From contig CM072908.1 of the NCBI GenBank assembly GCA_037013685.1, positions 4,787,001 to 4,851,000 on the forward strand: 64,000 nt of DNA, given 5' to 3'. Under the pieces are notes generated by a model, which worked only from the letters and a program-made list of their open reading frames with translations, did not search any database and was not told the origin of the DNA. The translations under genes were made by a program, and so were the position numbers. The DNA is from Acridotheres tristis. Taxonomy: Eukaryota; Chordata; Aves; Passeriformes; Sturnidae. Positions 12,101-24,250 of the stretch are shown in pieces. The stretch's first letter is position 1; every line of letters starts with the position of its first letter.

Positions 12101-15100
12101 CTGTGCAGACCAAAGTTACACCCAAGGGTGAATTCTCTCTAAACACACACCAGGAAGGGCACACAAATATTCCACACAGGAATATCCCACAAAGTCTCAC
12201 AAGGGCAGGGGTTTTAGCATGGGAGCACTTTTGAATGTCCTGGCTTCTGGCTGACTTCTTACAGAATTTTTCATGAATGTGCAACTCCGTGTGCTGCTAA
12301 AATTTCCCTTTCCATGGAACCGTCTCATCCATCGTCACTGGACAAGTGAAATTCTAGCTTACAACATCTCCAATCCACAGAAACTAAACCTGCATTTTCC
12401 CTTCCTGTTCTTTCAGTAAAAACACTCAAAAAATGTCAATTAAGCGTTCTATCTGATGACATCCTTCACAAATCTGCTCCGTAACTCAAAAATAAATACT
12501 GTCTCTTTCTGTTGCCAAATTTCCTGTTTCTGTACCCTGGGGGCAGCTGTGGGCCTTGCAATATTTGGTCAGAAACATAAAAGATGTTTTCTGCAAGCTT
12601 TATTAATTTTCAAGCCATTTCCTGTTTTCCCTTTGCAGCCAAACCCATCCCTTTTGGCAGGTACTGAAAGACAGGAACACCCAATTCAAGAAGAAAAGTT
12701 CAATTACTTAAAAGAGGAGGAGTCCCCAGGTGATAGCTCCAATTTTTGTTATCTGCTTTCCATGAGGTAACTTTGCTTTACTGAGGTGATCTCCCAGCAG
12801 ATTATACTGTGTGGGATTGCAGACAGCTTTTACAAAACTACAGATCCTTGCCTTCAGGAAAATCTTTTACCTTCCCTTATTCCCAAACTGGTAGAGTTCA
12901 AATCCCTCATAACTTGTCACTGATTTATGCAGTCCTTAAAGATGTGTCACTTCTGGGTTGGAGTCCCTGTGGGTTTAGTTTCTGATTTTTGGATTGCAAG
13001 AGATGAGAACACCTTGTAGCCTCCAGCTGCTCGAATGGAAATGCTGGAGTTTGTTACTGGGCAGGTGTCAGGGAATGAGAAAATTGAAGGTGCTGCTTTC
13101 ACCCTGTCTGTGTTTCAGGGACACCACCTGTGATGTGAAATCAGACTTGTTAGTAAAAAAAAAAGTAAAATGTGTCCTACAGGAAGGGATTGGTCTCAGT
13201 ATGGACAAACTCAAATATTCATATTATGCAGCTTTTTTAAGATAAGCAGCTATAAATCAAACCCTGTTCCTTGACCATCTGTGCTCCTGACAGTGTAATA
13301 AATGCACAGAGCTTGGGCAGCCCAAGCTGTCAGATGTGGAGAAGAGAGATTGTGAATGAGAAAATTGCATCAATGCTTGAGGTTGGAGTCCTTAAGATAC
13401 AACAAGGGTATTGTCAGTCAGTTTTAGAGATGGGGCTGCATTTTCAGCTGATAGAAATCAGTTTCACCAAAATCAATATATACCAGCATTCACAAACCTG
13501 CCCTCCAATCTATGGGACATAGAGGAAACCAAAAATATTTCAGGATCTGAGAAATGGGCACACACTGAGTCAGTGCCTCCAGGCTGTACAGGAGGCTGGT
13601 GGAGAGAGAAATTTTGGGGCAGCCAGGTGCCATCCTAGCCAGGAAATCTAGGTGCATTGAATTGACTCTCAAAATAAATACATTTAAAGATAAAGAAGCA
13701 AGTCTCTACACTTTAAATAGTTCCATTTGAGATTTATGGGCAGATGTTCTTTGCACAAGTTGCTGTTCTCCATGATGGCATTTTAGTCAGTCCTGAAAAG
13801 AGCTGATTAAGATGTGCTGGGAGAGGGCACAGTAGTTTTGTGTAGAGCAAGTTGGTTTATGTAAAATGCCAAGATTTCTCTATGATATTTCGAAGTCTGT
13901 CATTCGATGCTGAAGTTTCAAAGTTGAAACTGGATTTTGTTCGTATTTTCAGGTTTTTCATTGGGAGCAGATGAATTCAGGCCATATAACACAAAAGCCT
14001 GAACTACATTTTTTTATGTAAGATAACACCACTGCCCACCTGAAGGAAAACACAGGTGTGAAAGGAGGAGGAGACATTTGGTAGATGCTCTGCAGTGCCT
14101 TTCTCAAGAGGATTTGAGTGTTGGTTGTTTCTAGGGACCCTGGAGCAGAGCTTTCAGCTGCTTCCTCAATGAGGCTTTCACCAGAGACAGAGAAATTCTC
14201 AGAGGACACAGTCCTGAAAACATAAGTTTATGGAGGTCAAGAGGTGAAGAGCTGACTGCAGGGAGTGGACATTCTCCTCAGCAACTGGGATTTCTGTCAG
14301 TGAGTACCTTGTAGAGAAAAAGGCTTCTCAAAGTCTGCCTGCAGCTGCCTCTACGTGACACACAATGGAGTGACTCAGAGTTAAATATGGAATGCCCACT
14401 CTTTACTACTTTTAAACTTGTCACTGACCACCATGTATTTAACAAAAAATTATAAGGTTGAGGTAGGTTTCCTTAGGTCAGGAGTGTTTTTTAACTAGAA
14501 CAGTTATATAAGGAAAGTAACACAGCAATGGAGCCAGAAGGGGAAAATACACAGACTGTGAACTCAGACTCATTTAATGCAGAATGGTCCTAGGAGTTTG
14601 TTAATACTCTCAGAGCCTTTCACTGCTTTGAGAGTGAGCTTATACAGATAAAGCAAATGTCTGCCAGTAGGAATTTACATGCCCTATTTTTTTAAAATAC
14701 ACATTTTGATAGTGTGCTGGAAATTTAGCAAGAGACATTGAAATCCTGACAAGGTGACTGAGATCACACCTGCTGGGAATTTCAGCACAACCTGGGGCTA
14801 TTTGAAGCCATTCTGTGTCCCAGCCACAGGACCTAACCCAGGAGCTCTCTGGGCACCTTCAAGGTGTAGCAGGACTTGCCTGGGTTTACAGGGAGAGGGA
14901 CCAAGGCACACACTGCATTAGGGCACAGCAAGTTCCTCATTAAATGAATAATTGTGTCTCTGAATGAACTTTCTTTGAGAAGAAATGAAATGCACGTGGA
15001 TGAATAAATGACAAATACTACCCCCGTGAAGCTTCGTGAAAAAACTCCCCTTTCAACTCTGATTGTAGGGAGGAATCACGTATAAAATAATGTGGTTTCT

Positions 15101-18100
15101 TTCCCTTTCTGGGAACAAAGCAGGTTCCCAAGAATAAGGAGCTTTGTGGAGGAAGTGCACAAATGAGCAAAGGCTGGTGGAAAGGAGAGTTGTGTTTCAA
15201 ATGGGGAGGGAGGGACAGAAAAGCAGGTCCGGGGGGGGGAAGAAGAGTCAGGAATGTGGGGAAGGAGTGAGCGCAGAGGGTGTTTGCCCTTCCTGACTGT
15301 GGCTGGGATTTATCTGCAAACAACGTGAGTGAATCAACAAAAAGAGCCCATTCCACAGAGCCTGCGGCCACGAGAGGGAGTGAGATATTCACGGGTCCTG
15401 GCTGGGATGAAATTCCCTCCGTGCAGGGCTGGATCCAGCGCTTCCCTAACCCCAGTGAGTCATTTGAGCTGAGAAATGCACTCCACACAAGGGAGGTTTG
15501 AGCTGCAATGGTTTTTTGCCACATCTTCGAGAAGCAGCATGGTTTTCCACGCCAGCTGTGTGTCCAGATGGGGACGGGAATGTGTGGATTGGTGAGAGAA
15601 ACAAGGCAGAGTGATGCCAGCAGAGAAACCAGGGGTTTGCCAGCCACGGTGCCCCCAGCCCACCTGACTGGCACCCACATCAACAGGGAGCAGCACCCAG
15701 AGAATTTTATTAAGGATCAAAGCACACCTCAACTAAAAATGGATCCAAGCATTGAAATGAGGGCAGAGATCATGGGTGTTTCAGCTCTTCTGCAAAATCT
15801 GGATTCATTCACATATTATCGCACTGACGTGTCGCTGAACCATGCACTGCAATCTCGTAAAATGAAATTCTCTACCAGTGAGTTTAATAAAGGATCTCAG
15901 CTGGCACTGGGAATGCTTTGTCTAGGAGAAATACTACACCAAGAGCATGGCTTTACAAACATTTCTGCCAAATGTTTATAATATTGCACTGTTTTCTGAA
16001 CAATGACGTGAATAAACATCATGGCAAGGGAAAAAAGCAACAAAGGACACCAAAATATTTAACGAATCTTCATCGTAGTTAAAACAATGATCAGATTCAG
16101 AGTCTGACTTTTTTGTCTGGACTACAGTATAAATTGTTTATGTCTGGATAAAATGAAATGATGACTTGAGAGTGAGTAGTGCCTGTGAGGAGAAGGTGGA
16201 CCTCGAGGAATAGGATAAAAAGGAGTTCACAGAGATAGACCCATAGACCTTATCTTGCCTTGCTCAAACCCCTGCCTGGGCTGGCTTTGTGTGACAGCAG
16301 CCTGTCAGCCCAGGGAGACAAGGGAAGGCAGTTTAAATGCAGGATTTTCCTATCTAAGGGGTAAGTTAATTCATGCTTCAAATTAGGGAATGAATGTTTA
16401 ATGCTTTGCTCGGTATTTGCAAGACCTGTCTTGCATAAACTGCTCCTGGACACAAAGGAGAAGGAGGTGGCTGCACTCTTGGAGGCTGCTCAGCACTTTG
16501 ATAGCCCCAAGCCATCTACACAGGTCTTCACATCAAGGCACTATTGTGTTGTTAAAAAATAAATATTTAAAAGCCCGGGCCTTTTAACATGGAAATGCTG
16601 AAAGCTTTTGCAGTGAATATCATTTAACTTTAAAGCTCCATCCTGTTGCTGCTTCGAGTTATTTCCATATGAAATGGTGGGGAAACTGAGGTCCTGAGCA
16701 CTCTGGTGACTTTCCCAAGGTTATAGAGTAGATGGGATTGTAAATCAGTGTTGCAGATTCTCTCTCCAGTGCCAATACCTTTTCTATCCTATAAACCAAT
16801 TCATTAAACACAAGCAGTGAATTAAGAGGGGTTTTCTTCATTGCAATGTTACTATTATCTTGCTTTCACTGCAGGAAACTGAATTAGAGGACCATGATTC
16901 ATGGATTTGTGGGCGTGGACAGCTGTACACCAAGTACAAAGAATATTAACAGTTCTAATCGCCTGCAAGCACTCCAGATAATTCAGTGTCGTTCACAGCA
17001 AACAAGATTACTCCTCAAATGGGTGACTGAGATCGAAATATCTTGTATTCTAGCCCAAAAGTCTGAGAGCAGTTGTACCCCTTCCCCTGTTTAAAACAGG
17101 GAGGCTCCAAGGTACTACATTCTAAGTGTGAGCTAAGGTTAAACTCTGGATTTGAGACGGATTTTTTTAACCTCAGAGTGTGAATCCATGGAGTTTGATC
17201 TGTACTTCATTACTGTATAGAACATTTATGTTGTAAAAAGCTGTGTGCACATAAATCTTCCCAAGGGCTCCCCAGGAATTCTCGACTCCTTACCTGGTGC
17301 TGCCTGATTGGTGACAATATCACAGTAAACTGGATTTTCTGAAAAGTGACAAGTCTAAAAACAAATTAAAAATCACTAGGGCTTTCTTGAATATTTGCAT
17401 TAACTAATCCTTTATTGCATGATTTTTTTTTAGCATCACAAGTGACTGATTCATCTTACTGAAAGACTGGACATTAAACCCTTCTTATTGGTAAGATTTT
17501 TAATTCTGTTCTTCTGCCCATCCCATGGAATAGGATGTAATACCTGACTGGGATAGTAGCCAGAGGAAAGCTGATCTTCTGGATAATGTTTGACTTATGT
17601 AATTTTGGTGAAAGGAAAGGTCCTACCTTTAGAGACCCAAGAATAACAATACAAAGAAAAGTAATTTTCAATTTTATTTTTTTGTTGAGCACGTCTTGTT
17701 AGACATTTTTGGTTTCTCTATTTTTAGTCTGCAGCCATTCTACAATTCCTAAAAATGTCTTTTTGCTTGTAGCACTGCCTGAGAAAATGGACAGTGCATT
17801 CCACATGTTACCATGTGGAGACAACATTTTTACCGTATCCATTTTTTGTGCTGAAAAATTTACAAGAGCCTGAAGCAAACTTACTTTCTCTTCTGTGTTC
17901 CCTTCAAATTTGAGATTTGAGAGATTTCACTTATTCCTTTCTTGTGAGATGGATTTCTTTTTAATGCAACTAAAGAAAAAAATAAAAAGTATGTGGAACC
18001 ATCTCAGGTTGTGATGCCTGAGAGCACTGCACAGTGCCCATTAACTTCTCTAACATTCCCCAGGGAGGAAATTCTGATGTTTACCTTTTTTTTTGTGATG

Positions 18101-18402
18101 TTACTCAGCTTTAGTGTCTTTGAAATGAGGCAGACCCCAGAACTGCAGGAGGCAGTATAAGCAGATGTAAGAAGGATTTATCCAGACATAAATTAAACCA
18201 TAAAACTGGCCCAGGGCACTGAGCTCCCCCTGCCTGCACAGGAGCACCAGGTTAGTGTGGGGCAGCTCTGGGTGCTGAGGCCCCTCCACCTCCCCACACC
18301 AAGGGTCCTATGAATTTCCAGGATTCCAATCATTTGTGCCACTGCAGAAACACATCCCAGGCTGCAAATCCTGTGTTAGAGCAGTGTGCACCAGCCCAGG
18401 TG
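9131..18402. other. Intergenic, left part of the PDPN-LRRC38 divergent spacer
   Basis: No coding gene recognised. It contains the 18-bp triplicate at 9889-9942, a poly-T near 11698-11711, and a possible conserved block at about 16540-16640. The longest open frame here (15018-15683 minus) shows no known domain and is treated as chance. Confidence 0.65.
9889..9942. repeat. 18-bp tandem repeat, three copies
   Basis: The unit CACAGATTTATTTCCTTT occurs three times head to tail without mismatch, preceded by a short AGC run. The period is divisible by three, so open frames through it read a repeated hexapeptide. This is a minisatellite, with no sign of a real gene. Confidence 0.95.
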
Positions 18403-19104
18403 TGCTTTAGGTTACAATACAGGATGTGACCAAAAGTTTGTATTCTGTCATCATGTGATAAAAACAGCTGGGGCAGTGATCCTGATCTCTGTGGGGATAT
18501 CCTCTGTTCATGTTCCAGCTGTTCACCCAGCTGTTGCAGTGTTCTTTCTCTTCCCCACAGCCCATCCTCCCTCCAGGAGATCTCTCCTGTCCATGGCCAT
18601 GCAGTCCCAGGGCAGGGCTGATCAAATTCCATCATCCCATGGGGAGATGCTCCAGCCAGGGCAGGAGCCGAGCATTTCCTACCCAGATCAAAGGTGAGAT
18701 TTGGAACAGCAGAGCAGCCTTTTCCCACTGGATCCCAGAGGAAAACCAGAGCCTTGCACATCATCCCTGGAGCTTTGGAGGAAAACTGCACCTTGTGCAG
18801 GAGCCCTGCTCCAGCAGAACCACATCTGTCACTGCAGGATTGCAGCCACCATGGAATGGGACTGCACCAACCCTGACTGACTGACGATTCTCACTCTGTC
18901 AGTGTTTTGGGTTTGTTCTCTGTAATCCGGTATTTCTATTTTAATTTTCCTGGTAAAGAACTGTTATTCCTATTCCCATATCTTTGCCTGAGAGCCCCTT
19001 AATTTCGAAATTATAATAATTTGGAGGGAGGGGGTTTGCATTCCCCATTTTAAAAAAGAGGCTCCTGCCTTCCTTGACAGACACCTGTCTGTCAAACCAA
19101 GACA
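18403..19104 (-). mobile_element. Solo LTR of an endogenous retrovirus (copy A)
   Basis: Minus-strand element of about 702 bases opening TGTCTTGGTTTG and closing near CTAAAGCACA. It is flanked by near-identical 5-bp target-site duplications (AGGTG at 18398-18402, AAGTG at 19105-19109). It is closely similar along most of its length to the plus-strand copy at 60303-60980; this copy carries about 70 extra bases at roughly 18435-18510. TG...CA ends and 5-bp duplications are typical of retroviral LTRs. No gag, pol or env sequence flanks it, so it is a solo LTR. The same family is common in songbirds, as I recall; the exact name is not given. Confidence 0.8.
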
Positions 19105-19204
19105 AAGTGGGACTGCAGTAAAATTTGGGACGTTCTTTTTTTTAAGTCCCCCCCAGCGTGTTGCCAGTGAGGTGAGCACTTTCTGAGGCAATTATGGAAG
19201 CCAC

Positions 19205-19440
19205 TGATGGCAATAATTAGCTGGTGATGACGTGTTGGTGAAAAGCAGCTCCGGAGGCAGCGCTGGGGGCTCCCGCGGGCGCTGCTGATGAGATTGCAGC
19301 TGACATCTCACCCAGCTTCTCACCGGGGCAAGGCAGATGTCACAAGGCATCAAATCAAAGTCTGCTGCCTCCCCCGAGGGACACTCAACTTCTGCACAGC
19401 CACAGAAACTTTTGAGAGGAAGGAAAGATCCCTTTAGAGT
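19205..19440. promoter_or_regulatory. CpG-bearing GC-rich block, candidate regulatory element
   Basis: A short region with several CpGs (GCTCCGGAGG, CTCCCGCGGGCGC, CCCCCGAGGG) inside AT-rich intergenic DNA. It immediately follows the solo LTR, 8 kb before LRRC38 and 10 kb from the PDPN start. It has no open frame of interest. Composition alone suggests an enhancer or an unannotated promoter. Confidence 0.3.
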
Positions 19441-20670
19441 GCAGGTAAGTGAGCAATGGGATGCTCTGCCATGAGCAGGGCTGTGGGTGCCTCCCTTATT
19501 TATATCGTGACTACAACGAGGTTTTGTCATCCTGAAAAACATTTTTTTTTCTTTTTGCATGCAGTAAAGTGCAGGGAGTGTTTTCAATATCTGCTTTATA
19601 CTTCAAAGGTAGAAGGAAGTCCTTTGCACCACAGGATTTCATCCCATTGGTTCGAGGATATTTGTCACGGTTTTGTTTGGGTTTGTTCTTCATGTGGTAT
19701 AAAAGAACCTGAGAATTCTTCCCTTTGGGGTGGGAATTTGATTTATTTAATATAGGATTTTAAAGGATAACAGATCTGTTGACAGGAAGAGCTCTGAAGC
19801 TCAGGTGGAAGGTCCCATGACAGACACAAACACACCTTTGCACACCCTCATCCTGTCACTTTACTTCCATTGGAACATGGTGCAAAATCTCATGTTCCTC
19901 ATCTTGCCTCAAGTCCTAAATTACTGTTGGTTGTCCCTCTGTATTCCAGTGCTCTCTCTGCTTCCAGTGCAGAGATGGATGCATTTTTGTGCAGAAATCT
20001 GATTGTCCAGAATTAACCTGTAAAATATGGAATTGTGCCCTTCTAGGAATGATGCACATAATTTAATGAGTGTGAGATGCACTTTAAAGAGCAGTTTTCA
20101 AGTCCTATTTTGAAAGTAATCTGATTTTCAAGAACTTAATTATATTTTTCATGAAGTATTTTTATGGTAAAGGGCAACAGAGAAGGGTGTAATAATTATT
20201 TCCATTATTTCTGCCTCTTGGCTGATGCTTGGAATTCCCACTGACACAAACATGCTTCCTGCATATTTAAATCCATGGAGTGCAGGCAGCAACAATCAAA
20301 AAGGGAGAAAAGAAGGAAATACTAATGACTCTCTTGGGGTTGTTTTCTTTGCATTACAAAAAAAGATTTAGAAGATCCAGCCTGTTCTTTAACTCTTGTT
20401 GTGAATAGCTTGCACCACATATAACTTCAATAAATAGAGCCACAGAGGACATTTCACAGAATGTCTTTGTGAAATTCCCTTTCCAAAGCAGACTGAGGAG
20501 TCACTAAAAGACCTTGACCTCCAATTAAATCAGTGCCTTTGTAAATGGAACTTTTCTTGCTGGGTGTATGTTTGGTGGTAATTTGCATAAAATTCTCTCA
20601 AGTGCACCATCCTTTTGGGTCAAAAATTTAGCCCATCAATGTTACAATGTTAATGGAAAAATTAATTTTA

Positions 20671-20747
20671 ATTTTTTTTTGTTTGTTTTGGGTCTCTTTT
20701 AGTTGTTGGGGGGTTGTTTGGGTTTGTTTGGGTTTTGTGGTTTTTTA
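20671..20747. repeat. T/G-rich low-complexity tract
   Basis: Runs of T with interspersed GTTTGGG and TTGGGGGG motifs on the plus strand. G-run spacing might allow weak quadruplex formation. No gene association visible. Confidence 0.7.
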
Positions 20748-21589
20748 CAGTCTCTGGTGTACCATGCAGACCTCCTGATCTGGAGAGTCTTTGCACTCAG
20801 ACAATTTTCATGTGCCATTTTTATAAACATTAGTCAACCACTTAAATTCCTGTAAATCCATTTGCTCTTCCTTAGAACAGAGCAAACTCCCCAAAAGGTT
20901 TTCTAGGGGGCACAGAGGACAAATTAAACCTATACACTTCCTCCTGAGAAAATGCAAACTTGGTTTGCAGATAATTCAAGATCGTTTCTGGCTTTCCTTC
21001 CTTACAGCAAAGGGGAATTTGCCTCCTTTCCACTGGAACATCCTCCTTGGTGATGCTCTGCCCTCTGCTCAGCCTCCCAGTGCTCTGCTGGGTGGTCAGC
21101 AGTTCAGGGCCATAAAGAAATTCCCAAGGGTTATTGGTTTCCTGTCTTTTAAAGCAAATAGACAACTTGTATAAATAGCAATCATGGGTTAAAAAATCCA
21201 GTCTATTAAAATTTGCTTCAGACCTGGATTAAGTGTTGTGGTACTTGAGGCATTGAGGATTTGTTTAAACTTCTTTCTCTCTTCAGATTCACCTGAAAAA
21301 GGTGCAGGTTGAAACAAGTTTCAGGTATGAGCATTGTGTTCAGCCCCAGCTGCTGCTTTAAAGCCTCTGACTTTCATCAATTTTCCTCAAGAAATCCAGT
21401 GTTGGATTTCTTACATAGTTTTTATTATGGAAACTCTTGAGCTTTTAGAAAATCTTGGATCTCTGATTTCCACGAGATTTTTCAGATCTCAACAGACCCA
21501 CTGGTAAATCTGAACAAACAAATATAATCTCAAAAAGTCTTTTCCAGCCAAGATGCTTCTGTGATTTGAGAAGAGCCCTGATACTGATG

Positions 21590-21890
21590 CCTAGAGAGGA
21601 GCAGAGGCTAGACAGTGTTAAAGGAATAAAGTAGGTATTTATTAAAAGGCCTTCCAAGGATTCACCTTGGGCAGTACAGGAGCCTGGCCATGGCTACACC
21701 CAAGATGGACGATGGGTCATGAGTTTTCACACTTTTGTAGATTTTGGTCCATTTCCCTATTGGGGTTAATTGTCCAATTACAGCTCCCAGATTCTCTCCT
21801 CAATTTGCTGTTGTTTGCACTTTTTGGGCCTGAAGCTGCAACGGTGTCCTTGGTTCTGGGGCTGCAAAAGGATTGTTTTGTGTGACTGAA
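21590..21890 (-). mobile_element. LTR-like retroviral fragment
   Basis: On the minus strand a CCAAT box (ACCCCAATAGGG, about 21760-21771) is followed by an AATAAA signal (about 21637-21642) and then a T-rich downstream stretch, the order expected for U3-R-U5 of an LTR. The wording resembles a dispersed bird repeat I have seen often. Clear ends and target-site duplications were not found, so borders are approximate. Confidence 0.45.
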
Positions 21891-23879
21891 CTGTGAGGAG
21901 AACTTGCTAACACTTTATATGAAGTTCAGAGTCACACACTAATGCAGCACAGAATCTGGATAATATGGAAGCTGAAACTTAAGGCATCAATGCCACCTTT
22001 CCTTTCATTGCACACATCAGTAGCAGGGGATAAATGTGAGCAGATCTCTGTCAGTATCTTAGAAAGACTTTTAATTGCCTTTAATTTGCTTAAAGCTCTG
22101 GTAATTCTGGAGCAGTGCACAAGCTAAATAAAGGGCAAGCAGGCTACACTGCAGCAGCTGGATACAAACTCATTCCTGAGGGAAAAAGGAAATATAATTC
22201 ACACCCTTCCATCTCCTGTGACTGCATTTAGTGACTGTAAATGCTCTGCAATGAGGGAGTGACCACACGTCTGTGTGAGCCACGCTGTCTGGGGCAGATG
22301 ATGGAAGTCTTTTGATGGGTTTAGGCTGCTCTCATTTGGCTGCTGAACTGCAGTGTCTGAAGTTTTCAAATTCAATCATTGCTGCTGTCAAGTTGATTAA
22401 TTTTGATGCAATTTCCCTCCCAGTGGCAGAGCAGCAGCAGCAGCAGAGAAGGACTGACTGGGCAGGTGTAACACAGAGCTTCAGCTCACAGCTTCTATCA
22501 TCTCATAAATTTTAAGACTTTTGCTTTTTCTGTCCTTTTTAGATGTAAGATCAGAGGGAAAACTGCCCAGAGGTGCCCCTTGGCTGCATTCATTAAACTG
22601 CCCAGTCAGAGCAGGGAAAATTTTTCTCAAGAGATAAAAAAAAACAACACTAAAGCCAAAATGGTAAAGACCTGAATAAAAATGGGATTTCTGTTCAGAG
22701 TCTCAGTGCTTGCTGAATTGATTAACACCCTGTTGGTCACTCAGGCTCAGGCAGTGGTGCCCAGGACACTTTGTCATGTCTGAGAATGAGCAGGAAAAGC
22801 CTTTGCCATCATTCTGTGCACCTGGCTCTGCAGCCTGGCCATGACATGTGCCTTAGCTCAATGAAGCATAAGCCTGGAATAATAACTTCCTTCATGGAAA
22901 AATATGCTCAATTAGCTGCTCAGAAATGTGCATGAGGATGGGCAGTTTTGAGTCTGAGTCTCCTGTAAGGAAGGATTTTCTGGCTGAGACCTGAATCCTT
23001 CACGTGTGTCTGCATGGTGATTGCTCTTTCTTTGTAACTCCTTTACTCGAATTATTTGGGGTAGTTTTGAGCACTTTGAAGGAAAGTTTCCAATGGAAAG
23101 ATGAAAACTCTGTCAGGAGCAAATGTTTTTTCTCTTTGTGTGTTACTGCTTGACATGATACAGTGCTGTGAGCACTCCAAGGATCCAGGACCAGTGTGCC
23201 TTGTCCCTGCCTTTATTTCCAAGGTTTCTCCTGGTAATACCCTGAATAAAAAATTAAAGAAATGAAATCCATATCATTGTTTTTAGTCCAAAACCTGCCT
23301 ACAGTTGTGCTTATCCAACTCCTGCTACTGGGAGGTGTGGAGAGAAATTGGTTTTCCTTCTTTGTTCTCCGCAGAGGGGTTCAAAACAAATTCCTTTACA
23401 GTTAGAACTGGAACTGGAATTGTTACCCTGATTTACAAGCACGTTTTTCAAACCCATTCTGCCCCTTTAGGGGAGCCTGGAAGGCAGAATCACAGGTAAA
23501 TCAGCTGACAGTCCAAACCTGCTCAATGTGGGATCCCACCTGTGTGGAAGAAGAATATTTGGGGGTTTTGTTGGGCATCAATTTCCAATTGAGAGGTTTG
23601 TGCTTTTTCAAACGTGTATGAACTACAATGTAATACTGGAAGAATGAAAAAAGGTGGAAAAGCTGTGAGCCTTTGCTTGGGAGCACTGAAGAAGCACAGA
23701 TGATAAAAACCCTTTATTTCTGAGACTTCTCACTGGAGCAATTTGGTTTTACCACAGTGTCACTTGAAGCACGTAAGAACAGCACCTGATTTATGTCTTT
23801 CATTTTCTTATACAGAGTGATTGGGGTTTCTTTCATAGGAAGAGGAGGAAGGCGTCACTGGTGGGGTTTTGGGGTCCCT

Positions 23880-24250
23880 TTGGGATCCCTGAGATGTTTC
23901 TGCAGCCCTCAGTGACGGAGCAAATTCCCGAGCCTTGCCCAGATGGAATTTTGGCTCGTGGGGAGCTCTCAGACCAGCGGGGAGAAGAGACCAGCACATG
24001 CAGAAAGGCACAAATCCATGATTTATTCTATGCAGACATCCTATCTACATATACCCACTGCTATTTTTTTACAGGGGTTTTTATAACTTTTGAGGGTTTT
24101 ACAGTTTGCACCAATTATCAAGGGAATTCTACTTTCTAACCAATCCCTGAGGGATTTTACATTCAAAGCTGGCCTATGGATACTAAAAGAAAATGAACCA
24201 CTAATATTGAAGACAGATAAGAGGGTCTACCAAGGGGGGGAAGGTAAATT
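23880..24250 (-). mobile_element. LTR-like retroviral fragment with TATA and poly(A) signals
   Basis: On the minus strand a TATA box (GTTATAAAAACCCC, about 24074-24087) is followed about 50 bases later by AGAATAAAT (24021-24029) and then a pyrimidine-rich CTCTTCTCCCC stretch. That is the normal promoter, poly(A) signal and U5 order of a retroviral LTR. Borders are approximate and no retroviral genes flank it. Confidence 0.5.

Larger units (their letters stand above)
19105..21589. other. Intergenic, with a GC-rich block
   Basis: Contains the CpG-bearing block at 19205-19440 described separately and a T/G-rich tract at 20671-20747. No coding gene seen. Confidence 0.6.

Noticed and set aside
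15018..15683. 221-codon open frame on the minus strand, one of the longest in the window
   Set aside because: Low-complexity Pro/Leu/Ser-rich translation with no recognisable domain, no upstream promoter sign and no splice structure. An intergenic chance frame in a locally GC-richer stretch is the simplest reading.
18510..18884. 124-codon open frame, also found as a 140-codon frame at 60564-60986 minus
   Set aside because: Both lie inside the two copies of the solo LTR, antisense to its reading, and no known retroviral protein resembles them.
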